A stretch of 64,000 nt of DNA from Larus michahellis (Eukaryota > Chordata > Aves > Charadriiformes > Laridae). Positions 61,801 to 64,000 of the stretch are shown piece by piece. The stretch is from NCBI RefSeq assembly GCF_964199755.1, contig NC_133901.1:50069324-50133323 (forward strand), in the 5' to 3' direction. Numbering within the stretch: position 1 is the first letter of the stretch; the number at the start of each line of letters is the position of its first letter. A program made the translations under genes and the position numbers. The notes under the pieces are model-generated. The model saw only the letters and a program-made list of their open reading frames with translations, was not told the origin of the DNA and made no database searches.

Positions 61801-62891
61801 ACCACCAACTCCCCTGACACCCATCAACGACCTAGTCCACACGTACCTCAGCCTCTGCAGAGGCACACCATTCTCAGAGCAGTACCGGCTGAGAAACCTT
61901 TGGCTCACAGCTTGCGTAAAAGCTCAGCCACCTGCCCTGTGCTGGACTGCCGTTCCCCAAGGCAGGCCAGCTGTCCAACAGGGCTCCCAGGATCTCCCAG
62001 TGACACACAGCTGGCCAGCTCCATTGGACTGTCGACATCATAGCAGAGAGAAGAGAGAGTCAGTCTAAGAAAACGAGTGTTTAATCAGGAAACGAGAAGA
62101 GACAAGGGATAAGAAACTGATTACAGGAGAGTAATACCCCAACCAAAAGAAACACGATTGTACAACTTGGAACGACCAGGATCAAAACATCCTATGAGCC
62201 AGCAGTACCCAGCGAGGGATGCTCCTGAGAAAGAGCCCGAGCACTTCTGGCAGTCTCCAAGTAGCTCAGCACAGTCATGGACTCTGACTGCCCAAGCCAC
62301 AGCCTCTGTCCTCAGCAGCTGCTGCAGAAAGCCACAGAGGTGGCCCTGGCTCTGCTACTCCAGTCTCAGCTTCTCTCAGCAGGAGGTGCTGAAAGGCATG
62401 GAGGGAGTGCTGGCTGTGCACAGCAGTCCCAGCCTCTCCCGACAGGAGATGGTGTGTGCAGTAAGAGAAGCCCATACAAAAAAAAAAAAAAAAGTTTACA
62501 TATTTATAAATGCCAAAATAAATATTTAAGACAGAATCCCCCACCCCTCTAACACGTGCGTAATTACACTGCAAATTGCTCGCAGGACAGCCTCCAGGGG
62601 CTCAGGGAAAAAAGCGGTGACTACACCACAGGGCAGCCAGCTCAACTTCCTTCTCGTTTCCTGATGCTTCTGAAGCCTGCAGCCCACTGGGAAGGAGGAG
62701 GAAGAGCGAGCAAAGCAGAGCGCCAACACGCAACAGTGCTGGAGAGGAATGTCATGTTATAAATACATCAGATCAGTGGTTTCCAACGAGTTAAAACTAA
62801 AATAAAAAAGACACCAGAAGGAAGGATGGTGTAAATGGTACTACAGCTATGAGGGGCAAAGGGTTGTGTGTCCATGGAGCTCCACCTGCTG
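55838..62891 (-). other. Region downstream of ZSWIM8 coding exon (3' UTR and/or another unit)
   Basis: The + strand here looks A/C-rich with several long A tracts (56940-56956, about 57668-57708, about 58660, 62479-62493), the mirror image of the T/G-rich + strand inside NDST2. This suggests minus-strand transcription. Minus-strand AATAAA signals lie at 60964-60969, 59123-59128 and 58273-58278. A T19 run on the + strand is at 56144-56162. A perfect 10-bp inverted repeat (GGCCAGCTGT at 61965-61974, ACAGCTGGCC at 62007-62016) could form a hairpin. I cannot tell how much of the region is ZSWIM8 3' UTR. Confidence 0.45.
59487..59874 (-). other. Candidate terminal exons of an unidentified minus-strand gene
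   Basis: Two minus-strand segments join in phase. The first (59874 down to 59730, 145 nt) follows AATAACAG and ends CCT G before GTGAGG. The second (59650 down to 59487) follows GTACTTTAG, begins CT and runs to TAG at 59489-59487. The split codon G|CT restores one frame across a 79-nt GT-AG intron and gives about 102 residues. Blocks include VRFVQVQMKPTEKWLMTLL and RFDALSEDQYMQMIADGAA, then VDTWKHLLKDG. Many codons of the second segment start with G, as real coding DNA often does. AATAAA follows about 360 nt after the stop (59123-59128). I recognise no family. It may be chance inside the ZSWIM8 3' UTR, a decayed gene or a small unannotated gene. Confidence 0.25.
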
Positions 62892-63146
62892 TCACGGCGA
62901 GAAGGTGGTCATTTCCAGAGAGACCCTTTGCCACAGCTCCTTTGTCTGCTTGCTGCGCTTTAGGTTCTGAAGAATATCATTAAACTGCATCATGCCCATG
63001 GGAGTCAGGCAGAAGGCGCTTCTGGCGCTGCGGATGGCATTCACAAAGTCATCATAGTCAGCTGGAGTGAGATGGATCAGCCGATGATGGATGTACTGGA
63101 TGAGAACAGGGAAAGAGCCATAAGGTATTTGCTCAGCACCCTCATG
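62892..63146 (-). CDS. ZSWIM8: ZSWIM8 last coding exon (partial gene)
   Basis: This exon encodes the C-terminus of ZSWIM8, a large SWIM-zinc-finger protein. ZSWIM8 recruits a cullin-RING (CUL3-type) ubiquitin ligase to Argonaute bound to special target RNAs, which triggers target-directed microRNA decay. The minus strand reads IPYGSFPVLIQYIHHRLIHL, then TPADYDDFVNAIRSARSAFC, LTPMGMMQFNDILQNLKRSK and QTKELWQRVSLEM, ending TTFSP before TGA at 62894-62892. This matches the nearly invariant vertebrate ZSWIM8 C-terminus as I remember it. The exon start is not certain: acceptors CACCAG (exon from 63146) and GCTGAG (exon from 63131) are both phase 0. The rest of the gene lies beyond 64000. The gene points toward NDST2, as in human. 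Confidence 0.9.
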   Translation of the reverse strand, partial: HEGAEQIPYGSFPVLIQYIHHRLIHLTPADYDDFVNAIRSARSAFCLTPMGMMQFNDILQNLKRSKQTKELWQRVSLEMTTFSP

Positions 63147-64000
63147 CTGGTGACACTCAGAGGAGGACTCAGGAGCTCCCAGAGCAATAAGCCACATGAT
63201 CCTGTTACCCCACAAGAGGTCCCAAGACTCAGAGGTTCTGACAGAGGAGAGCTAGCTCAAAAGACAGCAGTGTTGTATCTTACATCCTCACATGGCCAAG
63301 GTGAGTGTCCCCTCAGAGCACCAAAATGCACCACACAGCATCAGCAGGTGTCCTCTCCCTCATGAGCACCAAATTGGGCCATAGTACAGTGCAAAAGGGC
63401 CAGATAACGTGGAACCCCACCACCCACCAACATCTAACCCTCATGTCATTCATTCTGCAGGCTATACATGGTGACCCAACATGTTCACTGGACATTTCCT
63501 TTGCTAAGGGGTATGGAAGGAGTAAGGCTTACACTAAGTAGCTACAAAATGTCTCTAGGCTTAACACTGTCACTTCTAGCAGCTTCTCAATTAAGGCCCC
63601 AAAACTGCAGGTCCAGCTTTTGAGAAATCTGTTTCCCCAATGTAATTCAGAAAAAGACTTCAAGTGAAGAAGCTGTCATTTCTCCAAAATATCATCTAGG
63701 TGGTAGGACAGCTAATCCAACCTGGACAGTATGCCTACAGAATCACCCTTCTCTATTCAAGAGAAGTAGGTACATGTGAGGTGTTCTGTTTACACTGTTT
63801 AAGGAAGAGGCAGCTCTGTTATTCCAGCTGCCTCACTGAAACACACTTGTCCTGGTCTCAATAAATCCTGAGAGATCTCATCCGTACTGGTAGCTGGCCA
63901 AGCCACTTCCACTATTAGCGCTAGCACTGGCACACTAAACAGCCATGACAGGGCTTCATGATGAGGGGAAGATGGGCTACAAACAAGGAAAGAAAAAAAA
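63147..64000 (-). other. ZSWIM8: ZSWIM8 last intron (partial)
   Basis: No ZSWIM8 coding similarity is seen between the last exon and the window edge, so this is read as intron sequence. The open frames at 63072-63365 and 63305-63541 on the + strand have no recognised homology. Confidence 0.6.

Overview
This window is vertebrate nuclear DNA, almost certainly from a bird. Three things point there: a CR1-type non-LTR retrotransposon with the avian 3' end (a run of ATTCTATR octamers), intron-rich genes with GT-AG junctions, and the linkage of NDST2 to ZSWIM8 that is also found on human 10q22. There are no prokaryotic features. I see no tRNA or rRNA gene and no CRISPR array.

Layout. (1) 1-28.7 kb holds no gene I can name. 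It contains a 5'-truncated, dead CR1 copy (about 2655-4632), a degenerate minisatellite (about 6150-6345), a CpG-rich block (about 11.24-11.72 kb) that is the best candidate for an NDST2 promoter or first exon, and one unassigned exon-like segment near 0.55 kb. (2) 28.7-54.8 kb on the + strand is the complete coding part of NDST2, the Golgi heparan sulfate N-deacetylase/N-sulfotransferase. I could join 13 coding exons (29118-53003) with consistent phase and all GT-AG junctions, giving 2640 nt or 879 residues plus stop. The active-site residues of both catalytic halves are intact. A 3' UTR of about 1.75 kb follows, with three AATAAA signals. (3) 54.8-62.9 kb lies between the two genes. Its + strand looks A/C-rich, as expected if the minus strand is transcribed. 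It holds minus-strand poly(A) signals and a small phase-consistent pair of exon-like segments at 59.49-59.87 kb that I cannot identify. (4) 62892-63146 on the minus strand is the last coding exon of ZSWIM8, so NDST2 and ZSWIM8 converge tail to tail.

NDST2 modifies heparan sulfate in the Golgi. ZSWIM8 is the substrate receptor of a cullin-RING ubiquitin ligase that drives target-directed microRNA decay. The two are neighbours but have no shared pathway that I know of. I found no clearly new biological system. The points most worth checking are the two alternative splice acceptors ahead of the NDST2 start codon (one brings in many upstream AUGs, the other none), the possible unannotated minus-strand exons, and the nature of the convergent 3' ends.
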